Below the pieces are notes generated by a model that saw only the letters and a program-made list of their open reading frames with translations, had not been told where the DNA came from and did not search any database. The position numbers were made by a program, and so were the translations under genes. This document shows, piece by piece, positions 25,345 through 33,820 of a stretch of 64,000 nucleotides of DNA (the stretch's first letter is position 1; each line of letters opens with the position of its first letter). The stretch covers positions 4,506,001 to 4,570,000 of the forward strand of contig NZ_CP152003.1 in the NCBI RefSeq assembly GCF_038595065.1. Reading direction: 5' to 3'. This DNA comes from Sutcliffiella sp. FSL R7-0096. Its GTDB lineage: Bacteria; Bacillota; Bacilli; Bacillales; Bacillaceae_I.

Positions 25345-26055
25345 ATGCGAAACGATATACAACCAAATGAACGGGCATATTCGACCAAAGAAGTTGCGGA
25401 AGAAGTGGGAATTGCCACACCTACAGTACGTAAGTATGGACAGATATTAGAGCGGAATGGGTACGAGTTTTTAAAAGATGGTGACAGACGAATCTTTGTT
25501 GAATCGGATATCGATGCCCTTGTAGCGCTACGCGATACGGACAAGCCACTCGACAGCACGGCACGCGACATTGTGGGGCTACAAAAAGAACGGTTAGAAA
25601 ACACAACTGAAACGGACATAGCGCTACCCGATACGACCGATACTCTACCGAGCGATCCAAATCAGATTAAAGAAGCTTTTAGATATTTAGTCAATGAGCT
25701 AGCAGTAGCACGTGAGATGAATGTTCAGCTCAAAAACGATATGACACATATTAAAACAACAGTAGCTCAGCTTCAACAAGACCATCATGTGATTAGTTCC
25801 AGCATTGGAAACTCTGCACAACGAACTAATAACAAGATTGAAAGATTAACAGAACAGCAAAGAGCTAACTACGAAGCTTTACTAGAACAAGAAAGAGAAA
25901 GAACGGAACTCTTACAGGAAGAAATACAAAAAATGAGGGACGACCAGAAAAAAGAGTGGGTATCCCAGAATGATTTTAATAGACGATTAGAGGAAGAAAT
26001 GCAAAAGCGTAATGGTGGCAATTGGAGTTGGCTGTTTTCTCTTTTCAAGAAATAA
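25345..26055 (+). CDS. MerR-like HTH protein with DUF3967-type coiled coil
   Basis: From ATG 25345 (GTAGGAGGTGCGAT before it) the product is 236 residues. Residues about 10-65 form a MerR-like winged helix (AYSTKEVAEEVGIATPTVRKYGQIL, RRIFVESDIDAL). A Thr/Asp/Pro linker follows, then about 110 residues of coiled coil (EQQRANYEALLEQERERTELLQEEIQKMRDDQ) and a C-terminal amphipathic NGGNWSWLFSLFKK that could touch the membrane. This architecture is like DUF3967 proteins of Bacillus plasmids and like RacA, which ties DNA to the cell pole. CGATACG motifs are enriched in and just after the gene. A DNA-organising or segregation role is inferred. Confidence 0.75.
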   Translation: MRNDIQPNERAYSTKEVAEEVGIATPTVRKYGQILERNGYEFLKDGDRRIFVESDIDALVALRDTDKPLDSTARDIVGLQKERLENTTETDIALPDTTDTLPSDPNQIKEAFRYLVNELAVAREMNVQLKNDMTHIKTTVAQLQQDHHVISSSIGNSAQRTNNKIERLTEQQRANYEALLEQERERTELLQEEIQKMRDDQKKEWVSQNDFNRRLEEEMQKRNGGNWSWLFSLFKK

Positions 26056-26186
26056 AGTACTGTTATTAGTAGCGTATCGAGGGGCGATATACAAGTGGTA
26101 GCCCTAACAAATACGCTTTTGAGCTAATACATATTGGATATCTCTTATATCGGTGCACGATACGATGTAAAAATACGATAGAAAAA

Positions 26187-26229
26187 TCGCCTATGATACA
26201 TTGTAATGTTATCATAGGCAATTTTTTAA
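26187..26229 (+). terminator. Strong terminator after the MerR-like gene
   Basis: GCCTATGATA and TATCATAGGC form a perfect 10-bp stem around an 11-nt loop, followed by AATTTTTTAA. Confidence 0.85.
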
Positions 26230-26342
26230 CTGAATTACGGGTTTTTGTGTCGTATCTTGATTTGTCAGCTCTCATAATTCAACAATTTCCCGAGAAATAT
26301 CACATAAAATGACTGTATGTCGACACTTTCAGACTCCTCCGT

Positions 26343-27836
26343 TTATCTTTTCAAGGGCACTTCTTTTTCCAATGGAAACCACTTAGTAATACTCTGTATG
26401 TCTATGTTATAGATTTCGGTGTTATTTGGCATAGTGGTTTGAAAGACAAATGTACCTTCTGATGTAACACGGTTACTAGTGATTGCTGTACTGAAAATTT
26501 TATTATCACCTTTCACTTCCACGGTGAAATTTTCCACATTTTCTATTGATGTCCTTCCTGTTATTGTTACCAATTTAGCGTTTTCCGTTTCAGGCTCGGT
26601 TGTGACAGAATCAATGATCCAGTTATTCACTTGAACATTCTCGGATTGATCTGTTAGTTCAAATTGTGTGTTTTCAGGCTCGTGTATTCGGAAGCCTTGG
26701 ACCACAAGTTTTAATTCTTCCTCTAGAGAGAGTTCCTCTTGGCCATCCCTTCCGTTTACCCTATTAGTGAATTCAAATTCTGTGGTGAAAGATTGCCCCA
26801 TGTTTGAAAAAGAGCTTATGCCATCTGGGATGAGACTTTGTTCTCGATCTCCTGAGACAATCTTGAGTTCCGGCATAATCATGGAATATTCTTCTGTACC
26901 TTCTTCACGCGCATTTAATAAATTTTGGATCCGCTCTTTCTCCTCAGGCAAATACTCTGATGTAAGTGTCAGTATATGGGCATTCGTAGAGGTTTCCCAA
27001 TCTTGAAAAGTACTAGTAAAACCAGCTCCAAGATAATCAAAACTAATGGGATTTTTGCTAGTTTTTGCCTTTCCTTCCCTGATATCAATTGGTATCTCCA
27101 GCTTCCAAGCCCCCTCCTGTAAAAACAGTTCCTCAAATTGAAACTGCATCTTGAAGGAATCAGGCAAGTTCTCCATTTCCCCTGGCTTTATCACGATGGA
27201 ATTCTGGAATCTGTCATTGCCTCCCCATGCTACCTCTCTGAAGGGTAACTCCTGTCCGTTTGCGTCAACGATTTGCGCATTCGGTGGCATCCTTTCGTAC
27301 TCATCATGAACTTGAATTATGTGTTCCACATTATGTTTCTTTAAGTAATCCTCTAACACCCATTCTTCCGGCTTTAATCGGTAAAAAACTTCTATTTTCA
27401 GAGGGCTTGCACTTATATCGGTGACTTCCAGCAAGACACCTTCGTCCTTCACTGAAAACAATGCTTCTTTTTCTTCTTCAAATACTGGTAGGCTAGCATT
27501 GCCCCCATCACATTCTTTTGTACCACTATAGAAGGCTGCTCCAACTCCTAATGCCAGGACAATGCTTGCAGCAGTTAACAACTGATACGGCCAGTTGCGC
27601 TTTTTCTTTCTCGCCTGATACGGCTCGAGCTTGCTTAACACTTCACCGTCAAATCCAGCGGGTAGTACCGGGGATTGAATCGCTTCTTGGAGGAAGGCAT
27701 CCTCTTTTTGTAGTGCGCTCACCACTTCGCGACAGGATGGGCAGAACTCCAAGTGTTTTTCAACATGCTTCTTTTCATCCTGTGACAGTACTTCATCCAC
27801 ATAAGCAGCCAGCTGATCAAATTCGAAACATTTCAT
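26343..27836 (-). CDS. Anti-sigma factor with zinc-finger N-terminus (DUF4179-type)
   Basis: The 497-residue product begins MKCFEFDQLAAYVDEVLSQD and has the anti-sigma HxxxCxxC motif H-L-E-F-C-P-S-C (about 28-35). One membrane helix (about 85-105, QLLTAASIVLALGVGAAFYSG) follows a Lys/Arg-rich stop, then a 390-residue extracellular beta-rich sensor region. It overlaps the sigma gene by 20 nt. It should hold the ECF sigma factor at the membrane until an envelope signal triggers release, probably by proteolysis. Confidence 0.85.
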   Translation of the reverse strand: MKCFEFDQLAAYVDEVLSQDEKKHVEKHLEFCPSCREVVSALQKEDAFLQEAIQSPVLPAGFDGEVLSKLEPYQARKKKRNWPYQLLTAASIVLALGVGAAFYSGTKECDGGNASLPVFEEEKEALFSVKDEGVLLEVTDISASPLKIEVFYRLKPEEWVLEDYLKKHNVEHIIQVHDEYERMPPNAQIVDANGQELPFREVAWGGNDRFQNSIVIKPGEMENLPDSFKMQFQFEELFLQEGAWKLEIPIDIREGKAKTSKNPISFDYLGAGFTSTFQDWETSTNAHILTLTSEYLPEEKERIQNLLNAREEGTEEYSMIMPELKIVSGDREQSLIPDGISSFSNMGQSFTTEFEFTNRVNGRDGQEELSLEEELKLVVQGFRIHEPENTQFELTDQSENVQVNNWIIDSVTTEPETENAKLVTITGRTSIENVENFTVEVKGDNKIFSTAITSNRVTSEGTFVFQTTMPNNTEIYNIDIQSITKWFPLEKEVPLKR

Positions 27837-28383
27837 GAAAATAGCCCCCTTCCTCTCGTTTCATGTTTTCCCTCAATCGATTTTTTGCCCGGTGGATTCT
27901 GTTGGCTACCGTGTGTACGGGTATGTTCAGCACTTCTCCAATCTCCTCATAACTCAAGTCGTTCGTATATTTCAGAAGGACAATGAGGCGATCTTCTTTT
28001 TTTAGCGTTGCCAATAGGTTTTCCAACTGCCTGTATTTTTCTTTTTGAAGATAAACGACTTCCGGGGTGAGGGTCCCGCCACCAGTTTCGTCCAAATATT
28101 CCACCGTTTCTAGTTTCTTTTTTCGAAATGTATCCATGCAATGATTGACCGAAACCCGGTACAACCAGCTTGCAAAGGTCCCCTTTCGGTCATATTTATC
28201 AAGCTGCCCATACACCTTGATAAAGCACTCCTGTACAAGGTCCTTGGCGTCCTCCGGATTCTCCACCATCCGGAGGACCATCCCATAAAGCCTGTTCTTA
28301 TATCGATTTATAATAAACGCGAACGCCTGCTTATTCCCCGCAAGCACCTGCTCCACAAAATAAAGATCATCCTGCTGTTCCAA
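27817..28383 (-). CDS. ECF RNA polymerase sigma factor
   Basis: The 188-residue product has region 2 (RYKNRLYGMVLRMVENPEDAKDLVQECFIKVYGQL, about 25-58, and FASWLYRVSVNHCMD) and region 4 (LLKYTNDLSYEEIGEVLNIPVHTVANRIHRAKNRLRE, about 135-172). TTG at 28383 is the start, with GGGAGATGGG before it. The gene overlaps its anti-sigma partner. A TGAAAT-N17-CGTT box (28436-28462, minus strand) upstream fits an ECF-type promoter and suggests autoregulation. The group (SigW, SigV or other) is not clear from the sequence. Confidence 0.9.
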   Translation of the reverse strand: MEQQDDLYFVEQVLAGNKQAFAFIINRYKNRLYGMVLRMVENPEDAKDLVQECFIKVYGQLDKYDRKGTFASWLYRVSVNHCMDTFRKKKLETVEYLDETGGGTLTPEVVYLQKEKYRQLENLLATLKKEDRLIVLLKYTNDLSYEEIGEVLNIPVHTVANRIHRAKNRLRENMKREEGGYFHEMFRI

Positions 28384-28435
28384 AAACCCATCTCCCTTTG
28401 TACTTGATGCCCTGATAGTGCTACCTACTCATTAT

Positions 28436-28462
28436 AACGTGTTGATTGTCGAGAAAATTTCA
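28436..28462 (-). promoter_or_regulatory. Candidate ECF autoregulatory promoter
   Basis: On the minus strand TGAAAT is followed after 17 nt by CGTT, close to the TGAAAC-N16-CGTA form of bacillar ECF promoters, 53 nt before the sigma gene. A TATAAT sits beside CGTT, so a SigA -10 is an alternative. Confidence 0.4.
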
Positions 28463-28513
28463 AGAAGAGAAAAATGATTTTTGTGGCGCCGAGGATCTAC
28501 CGGGGGATTACAT

Positions 28514-28558
28514 AGAAGTAGCCCGAAGTTATTTAACATAACCTCGGGCTACTTTTGT
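28514..28558 (-). terminator. Terminator hairpin after the thioredoxin-like gene
   Basis: GTAGCCCGAAGTTA and TAACCTCGGGCTAC form a long stem with one bulge; the minus-strand side is followed by TTCTAT, the plus side by TTTTGTG. It may serve both directions. Confidence 0.7.
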
Positions 28559-28567
28559 GTTCGATAT

Positions 28568-29131
28568 CTATCTCTTTTCCAAAACGTTCAACAATGTGGC
28601 TTTAATACTCTCATAGACATATGTCCATAGAGTTCCATCCGCTACATATCTCTCCCTTAATGTAGCAATGAGTTCCTTCTGTTTTTCTGCAAAAGTAGGA
28701 TCTTCTTTAGGTGGCAGCGCCGCGCGGAGTTCATCCACGATTTGTTGCACTTCAGGTGCTCGCGGTCCCCATTTGCCTAAAAGTTCGCCTTGTTCGCTCA
28801 AAATTAAAATCATTGGAATCGCACGGCCCCCATTTGTCAAATGGCGGTCAATCAGGCTTGTGTCTGCATCCCTTAAAGCTACTCGAACATCAATATCTGC
28901 AGCCTCGGCCAACTTGCGAATGACTGGGTTGATCATCATCGCGTCGCCGCACCAATCTTCTGTTATCGTCAGAAAGTGCAGGGACTGATGTTGCAACTTT
29001 TCTACCAATCCGTCGGCAGGCAATCGGAATTTTTCATAGACTGTGAAGCTTTCTTCTTTCAATGTACTCATTTCATCCATATATGTCTGTATGGATTTTC
29101 CTTCTAAGAAAAATTGTTCTTCGGTTTTCAT
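28568..29131 (-). CDS. Thioredoxin-family protein with one active-site Cys
   Basis: The 187-residue product has a thioredoxin-like core: HFLTITEDWCGDAMMINPVIRKLAE (about 52-76) and GGRAIPMILILSEQGELLGKWGPR (about 100-123, cis-Pro). The usual CxxC is DWCGDA, so the second Cys is missing. Such proteins are often annotated as thioredoxin family in Bacillaceae; they may act as monothiol carriers or bind bacillithiol. AGGAGGATCCCACA precedes ATG. The adjacent nucleotidyltransferase gene ends 27 nt upstream and may share the transcript. Confidence 0.8.
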   Translation of the reverse strand: MKTEEQFFLEGKSIQTYMDEMSTLKEESFTVYEKFRLPADGLVEKLQHQSLHFLTITEDWCGDAMMINPVIRKLAEAADIDVRVALRDADTSLIDRHLTNGGRAIPMILILSEQGELLGKWGPRAPEVQQIVDELRAALPPKEDPTFAEKQKELIATLRERYVADGTLWTYVYESIKATLLNVLEKR

Positions 29132-29158
29132 TGTGGGATCCTCCTGTATGTTTGATGG

Positions 29159-29962
29159 TCAATCTCTTTTCTTTGCTTCCTTTGTAAAATGGTCAACTGC
29201 CCATTTACTTTCCTTTTCCAATATCGATAATGCTTTAAGCTTACCTTGAGGCGCATCATTAATCCATTGCTGAAATGTCTGTACCACATCTTTCTTTTCA
29301 GGAAAATATTGAAGGAAGATATCAGCTTGTTCCTCAAGCTTTGTCGACCATATCTGCGAGCGGGCCATGACCATAGAGTAGAAGGTTCTAATCAGTTTTC
29401 TGGCGAAGCCTTGTGTCGTTACGTGGAATTCAGCGTCAGTTGCTCCTTTTAGCTTTTTAAAATATCGCTCAGAAACTTCAGCTATATCTCCATTAAAACT
29501 TATCGCTATGTCCTCTGTCAGCTTATAAGGTCCGAACTGTCCGCGAAGGTCCTCTCCATCTACACAAACACAAAGTTCACATAGGAATGCCTGTTCGTGA
29601 TAGTTATTCGGATTCATACAATAATCCAGAGTGGTTTTCGCAATGCCTACATCGCGGACCAGCGCGTGATACTTCTGGGACAAACTCTCTCCTAGCTGCT
29701 TCACTCTTTGTTGTTCGTTATTATGCAGGTCTCGGTTGAATATAGCCAGTATGTCCAGATCTGACTTACCCTTTTTCGCATCCCCCCTGGCTACACTTCC
29801 GTACACATAAACACTATGTAGCAGGTTAGGAAGCTGTAGATGAAGGGTTTCTATTGTTTCTTGGACACATTTTTGAAAATCGGTTGTTATTTTTTCCAAT
29901 CCCACATCGCGGACAATAAATCCATTCTCATCCAGTCCATATCCTTTACGCATAAAGTTCAT
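29159..29962 (-). CDS. Nucleotidyltransferase-domain protein
   Basis: The 267-residue product has an N-terminal Pol-beta-type nucleotidyltransferase domain: VYVYGSVARGDAKKGKSDLDILAIF (about 50-74) gives the GS-x(8)-S-D-x-D motif, with a third Asp later. The C-terminal half is helical (KKLKGATDAEFHVTTQGFARKLIRTFYSMVMARSQIW), like aminoglycoside adenylyltransferases or KNTase relatives. A small-molecule or protein target is possible; resistance is not proven. ATG at 29962 or 29953 could start it. Confidence 0.8.
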   Translation of the reverse strand: MNFMRKGYGLDENGFIVRDVGLEKITTDFQKCVQETIETLHLQLPNLLHSVYVYGSVARGDAKKGKSDLDILAIFNRDLHNNEQQRVKQLGESLSQKYHALVRDVGIAKTTLDYCMNPNNYHEQAFLCELCVCVDGEDLRGQFGPYKLTEDIAISFNGDIAEVSERYFKKLKGATDAEFHVTTQGFARKLIRTFYSMVMARSQIWSTKLEEQADIFLQYFPEKKDVVQTFQQWINDAPQGKLKALSILEKESKWAVDHFTKEAKKRD

Positions 29963-29984
29963 TAGGTCACTCCTCTCTCAAGGT

Positions 29985-30347
29985 TCAGTTTTTTTTCGGT
30001 AGTAATACCAAGTCGAAAAAAGATAATCCAAGCGACATCCCGAAAGCGATTGAGATAGATTTATAGTAGTTAGGATCACTCAAGTTTATGAGAAAGCTCA
30101 GTCCAAAGAATATGACAAAATAAAGAATGAATCGACGCGTCCTCCTTTGCAACTCCGGACGCGGTAACTTTCTTGCTTTCCATAAGATCGCAGAGAGGAA
30201 GTAACACAATGAAGCGATCAGGAAAATTGCATAGCCGCCTACCATCACCGTTGCGAATGGGTGATTTACATCCTTGGAAACTATGAAAATGGTTAGGATG
30301 GTGTAAATACCGAATATTAATAAGTATGTCATGGACATTCTTCGCAT
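29985..30347 (-). CDS. Small membrane protein, 120 residues
   Basis: Four predicted helices (about 5-24, 30-56, 70-87 and 95-115) with a basic loop after the second (WKARKLPRPELQRRTRRF). It precedes the nucleotidyltransferase gene by 22 nt and may be co-transcribed. No family recognised. The 446-bp gap upstream (30348-30793) is AT-rich; I see no gene there. Confidence 0.65.
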   Translation of the reverse strand: MRRMSMTYLLIFGIYTILTIFIVSKDVNHPFATVMVGGYAIFLIASLCYFLSAILWKARKLPRPELQRRTRRFILYFVIFFGLSFLINLSDPNYYKSISIAFGMSLGLSFFDLVLLPKKN

Positions 30348-30793
30348 AGTTTAGACCTCAATTCTAATAATTTCCTTAAATTTAATTATTTCAGAGATTT
30401 AACGGTTGCTCAATAGAAAGATTAAAGGGAAAATCTCTATAATACCGTGTTTCCTTAGCTATAAGTTGTAAAAATATGGTTTATCGTTAATTAGAATTCA
30501 ATTTTTCTATTCTTCGATGAATATATTGTAAATTCATCAGCTTTATTGTATATTTTGCTTATTTTTTTGAATACTTGAGATCCCACTTACTTCGGAAAAC
30601 GCTTTGCACCCAAGCAAAAAGTGAGCACCGTGCTAATTCCCTCATCTCCTCCCGTTTCCCTATTGTCCAATTCCTATTTCTGTAATATAATCTATTCAGC
30701 TATTTTATTTTTTCTAATATAAGGAAACAATTTAATATATTACTAAAGAAAGAAGGACTTGGTTTTGGGAAACAGGTTTAAGGTGAGTTAGCT

Positions 30794-32260
30794 GTGAGTG
30801 CAGGTATGTTTCACTTTATGGAAAAACTTGTATTTATTATTTTTTATAGTGTTGTTGGTTTGATAGTCGGGATCAATTTGTTTGTATCGAGGGGGCATCA
30901 TTCCATTAGTGCCATAGCTCCAGATTATTTTGGAGTAGGGACCATTGTTATTGTGCTATTCATACTGATAGCCTTTTTTAAATTTCGCACTTCCGTTTTT
31001 AGATTACTAGAGAAGGTTCCGGTGACCATTTGGGTTGCCGGGTTTTTAGGCTTTAGCATCATTTTTCAGCTGGTCGTGGTCAAGCTATTTGCAGTCAGGC
31101 CTTCTTGGGATTTTGGTGCGCTCGTAAATGGGACAAGGCTTTATCTAGAGACCGGAGAGGTAAGTGCCTATTTTTCCATTTACCCTAACAACATCTTTTT
31201 GTTTTGCCTGTTAGTAGTCATTGGGAAGGTCTTCACTCCTTCTGTAATCGTTTATCTTCTTTTTAATATTTTCATCATCACTATTAGTCAGTATTTGATT
31301 TTCACGATTGCCGGCAAGGTAGCAGGGAAATCCACCGCAATGGTCACCTTGGCAGTTAGTGTATTGTTTTTCCCATATATCTTTTTTGCACCGGTTGTTT
31401 ATACGGATACGATATCGTTAGTGTTTTTGTTATTACCATTAAATATGCTGCTGGATAAGGATGGGGAGTTCAAAAGTAATCTTCCTACCCTTTTAGGGGC
31501 TGCGGTCATTTTCGCTTTCGGTATGTTGTTGAAGGGCTCCCTGATCATATTCATCATTGCTTTTGCTATCACGCTTTTCTTTTACATGAAAGGCTGGAAA
31601 AAGGCATATGTGATTCTTCCTTTTGTGGTGCTAATCATGGTGAAAACGATATTCAACAGTGCTCTATACCAATTGGAAATCTTAGATAAAAGACAACTTC
31701 AGCAAACTAGTTTCCCGGTTTCCCATTGGATGGTAATGGCTCAAAACGGGGATAGGTTCGGGAAGTATTCGGGAGATGATTTTGAATGGACTAAACAGTT
31801 ACTTGAAGATCACCCACGAAATCAGGTTTCTGATATTCATTTTCAGGAGCTAAAAAATCGCATGGAGGAAAAAGGACTTCAAGGTAATCTAGTCTTTAAT
31901 TTGGAGAAAATAATGCATACTTGGACAGATGGAACCTACTATTCCTTGAATAAAATCAAGCGAAATCCAGTAGTCCCTGAAAATATTACAAGTTTGCTCG
32001 ACTACAAGTCCGGAGATCTGCTCCAAGGTTATGCGAGAGTGCAGCATTTAGTTTTAGTTATCGGGTTGCTTTTTGCGGCAAGCCTTTTGAGAGAAAAGAA
32101 GACGTTTGTGATGTTCTGTATGCTGGCAATCGTCGGTTACTTCCTATTCTTTCTTTTATGGGAGACGCGTTCGAGGTATTTGGTAAGTGTGACGCCGCTG
32201 ATCATCCTGTTGAGCTGTATGGGTTATTTTAAAATAAAGATTAGGAGATTCATAGGATGA
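30794..32260 (+). CDS. GT39-like integral membrane glycosyltransferase
   Basis: The 488-residue product starts at GTG 30794 (AAGGTGAGTTAGCT before it) and has about 12 membrane helices with a large outside loop. The first outside loop has FAVRPSWDFGALVNGTRLYLETGE, with an Asp in the place where polyprenyl-phosphate-sugar transferases of the ArnT/GT39 type hold their catalytic acid. It overlaps gtrA by 4 nt and is followed by a dolichyl-phosphate-type GT2. Together they fit a three-component system: GT2 makes undecaprenyl-phosphate-sugar, GtrA flips it, this enzyme transfers the sugar to a wall or teichoic acid polymer. Confidence 0.75.
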   Translation: MSAGMFHFMEKLVFIIFYSVVGLIVGINLFVSRGHHSISAIAPDYFGVGTIVIVLFILIAFFKFRTSVFRLLEKVPVTIWVAGFLGFSIIFQLVVVKLFAVRPSWDFGALVNGTRLYLETGEVSAYFSIYPNNIFLFCLLVVIGKVFTPSVIVYLLFNIFIITISQYLIFTIAGKVAGKSTAMVTLAVSVLFFPYIFFAPVVYTDTISLVFLLLPLNMLLDKDGEFKSNLPTLLGAAVIFAFGMLLKGSLIIFIIAFAITLFFYMKGWKKAYVILPFVVLIMVKTIFNSALYQLEILDKRQLQQTSFPVSHWMVMAQNGDRFGKYSGDDFEWTKQLLEDHPRNQVSDIHFQELKNRMEEKGLQGNLVFNLEKIMHTWTDGTYYSLNKIKRNPVVPENITSLLDYKSGDLLQGYARVQHLVLVIGLLFAASLLREKKTFVMFCMLAIVGYFLFFLLWETRSRYLVSVTPLIILLSCMGYFKIKIRRFIG

Positions 32261-32634
32261 AGCGATTCCTTAAATTCGGGACGGTTGGGGTTTTCAACAC
32301 GTTGATAACGTTACTTAGTTTTACGTCCTTTTATTATATTGGCATAAATTATTTACTGGCACATGTGATGGGGTATGCCCTTGGGGTGTTGAACAGTTTT
32401 TACTGGAATAAAAGATGGGTCTTCAAGGATGAGAGGAAAAAAACAGCAATTTTTTATAAATTTGTTGCGGTAAATCTGGTGACACTTGGCATTCATACCG
32501 CACTATTATACCAATTGGTTAGTAATGCCGGTCTTCAACCTGTACTAGCAAACCTTTTGGCAACAGGTGCAAGTTTATTGATTAATTATTTCTTAAATTC
32601 AAGATGGACGTTCCATCAACAGCAAGTAGGATAA
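32257..32634 (+). CDS. GtrA/GtcA-family lipid-sugar flippase
   Basis: The 125-residue product has four membrane helices and GtrA signatures: KRFLKFGTVGVFNTLITLLSF at the N-terminus, GYALGVLNSFYWNKRWVFKD (about 40-60) and LLATGASLLINYFLNSRWTF near the end. GtrA proteins move undecaprenyl-phosphate-linked sugars across the membrane. The start ATG overlaps the upstream stop (ATGA), and the next start follows 11 nt after its stop, so the three genes form one operon. Confidence 0.9.
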   Translation: MKRFLKFGTVGVFNTLITLLSFTSFYYIGINYLLAHVMGYALGVLNSFYWNKRWVFKDERKKTAIFYKFVAVNLVTLGIHTALLYQLVSNAGLQPVLANLLATGASLLINYFLNSRWTFHQQQVG

Positions 32635-32645
32635 TGGAGGATATT

Positions 32646-33635
32646 ATGCGAGAGTTAATTTCTATTGTGGTTCCCATGTATTTTGAAGAAGAAGTTGCCC
32701 AGGAGTGCTATAACAGGCTGAAGCATGTGATGGATGAAAATTATATAAATTATGAGTTTGTTTTTGTGAATGATGGCAGTACTGATCGGACGATGGAGAT
32801 TTTAGTGGATATCGCTAGGTTTGATCCACAAGTGAAAATCATTAACTTTGCGCGGAATTTCGGACACCAAACTGCTGTGACAGCAGGTATTGATTATACA
32901 TCAGGGGATGCGGTCGTGATTATTGATGCTGACCTGCAGGATCCGCCAGAAGTGATACCAGAACTTATTGCGAAGTGGCATGAGGGTTATGATGTGGTAT
33001 ATGCCAAGCGGAAGAAGCGTGTCGGGGAAACGAAATTTAAGTTACTTACAGCAAAATACTTTTATAAGTTCCTAAACTATATGTCAGATATTGACATCCC
33101 TAAGGATACAGGCGATTTCCGCCTGATTGACCGGAAAGTGGCGGATGTGTTCAAGCAGATGACAGAGCGTAACCGCTTTGTTCGGGGCATGTTCTCTTGG
33201 ATCGGCTTTAAACAGACCTTCATCGAATATGAACGTGATGAAAGGTTTGCCGGCGAAACAAAATATCCTTTGAAAAAGATGATTCGATTTGCTTCAGATG
33301 GTATTATCGCCTTTTCTACCAAACCATTGAAGCTAGTGATGTCGCTTGGATTCTTTTCTGTATTGATTTCGTTTGGCGTATTACTTTACGCTATTCTCGT
33401 AAAGGTTTTCGGACATCAGGTGGAAGCAGGATGGGCCTCCATCATGGTAGCAATCACCTTCTTTAGCGGTATCCAACTCCTGGGGATGGGGATAGTCGGT
33501 GAATACATCGCAAGAATATATGATGAAAGCAAGAATCGCCCTATTTATGTGGTGAAAGGGTTGGTGGGTTTTGGGGAGAGCTATAATGACCCGTCATCTA
33601 GTGCTAAAGTGGAGGCTGGGCAGGTTGAGAATTGA
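32646..33635 (+). CDS. GT2 polyprenyl-phosphate glycosyltransferase (CsbB/DPM1-like)
   Basis: Start at ATG 32646 from AATGGAGGATATT; earlier in-frame codons overlap gtrA. The 329-residue product has a GT-A domain (SIVVPMYFEEEVAQECYNRL, FVNDGSTDRTMEIL, VVIIDADLQDPPE with the D-x-D of nucleotide-sugar binding near 93) and two C-terminal helices (KLVMSLGFFSVLISFGVLLYAILV and ATFFSGIQLLGMGIVGEYIARIY-type). It matches CsbB/YkcC-like enzymes that make undecaprenyl-phosphate-GlcNAc or a similar donor on the inner face. The downstream hairpin at 33659 terminates the operon. Confidence 0.88.
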   Translation: MRELISIVVPMYFEEEVAQECYNRLKHVMDENYINYEFVFVNDGSTDRTMEILVDIARFDPQVKIINFARNFGHQTAVTAGIDYTSGDAVVIIDADLQDPPEVIPELIAKWHEGYDVVYAKRKKRVGETKFKLLTAKYFYKFLNYMSDIDIPKDTGDFRLIDRKVADVFKQMTERNRFVRGMFSWIGFKQTFIEYERDERFAGETKYPLKKMIRFASDGIIAFSTKPLKLVMSLGFFSVLISFGVLLYAILVKVFGHQVEAGWASIMVAITFFSGIQLLGMGIVGEYIARIYDESKNRPIYVVKGLVGFGESYNDPSSSAKVEAGQVEN

Positions 33636-33658
33636 GTGTATGAATAGTTTATAATGTT

Positions 33659-33698
33659 AAAGCGCCAAGGGGGATTTTCCTTTGCGCTTTTTTTTTAG
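33659..33698 (+). terminator. Terminator of the glycosylation operon
   Basis: AAAGCGC pairs with GCGCTTT around a loop that itself has GGGGATTTTCC; TTTTTTTT follows. Confidence 0.8.
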
Positions 33699-33820
33699 TG
33701 TATTTTAAGGTTGTAATCTTCAAACTTGGGTCCACACAGGATTCCCTCTCCCCCTTCCCTTCTCAAAAAAAATTCCCGTCATATATATAGAAGTAATATG
33801 AATATTGAGGAGCGAAGAAA

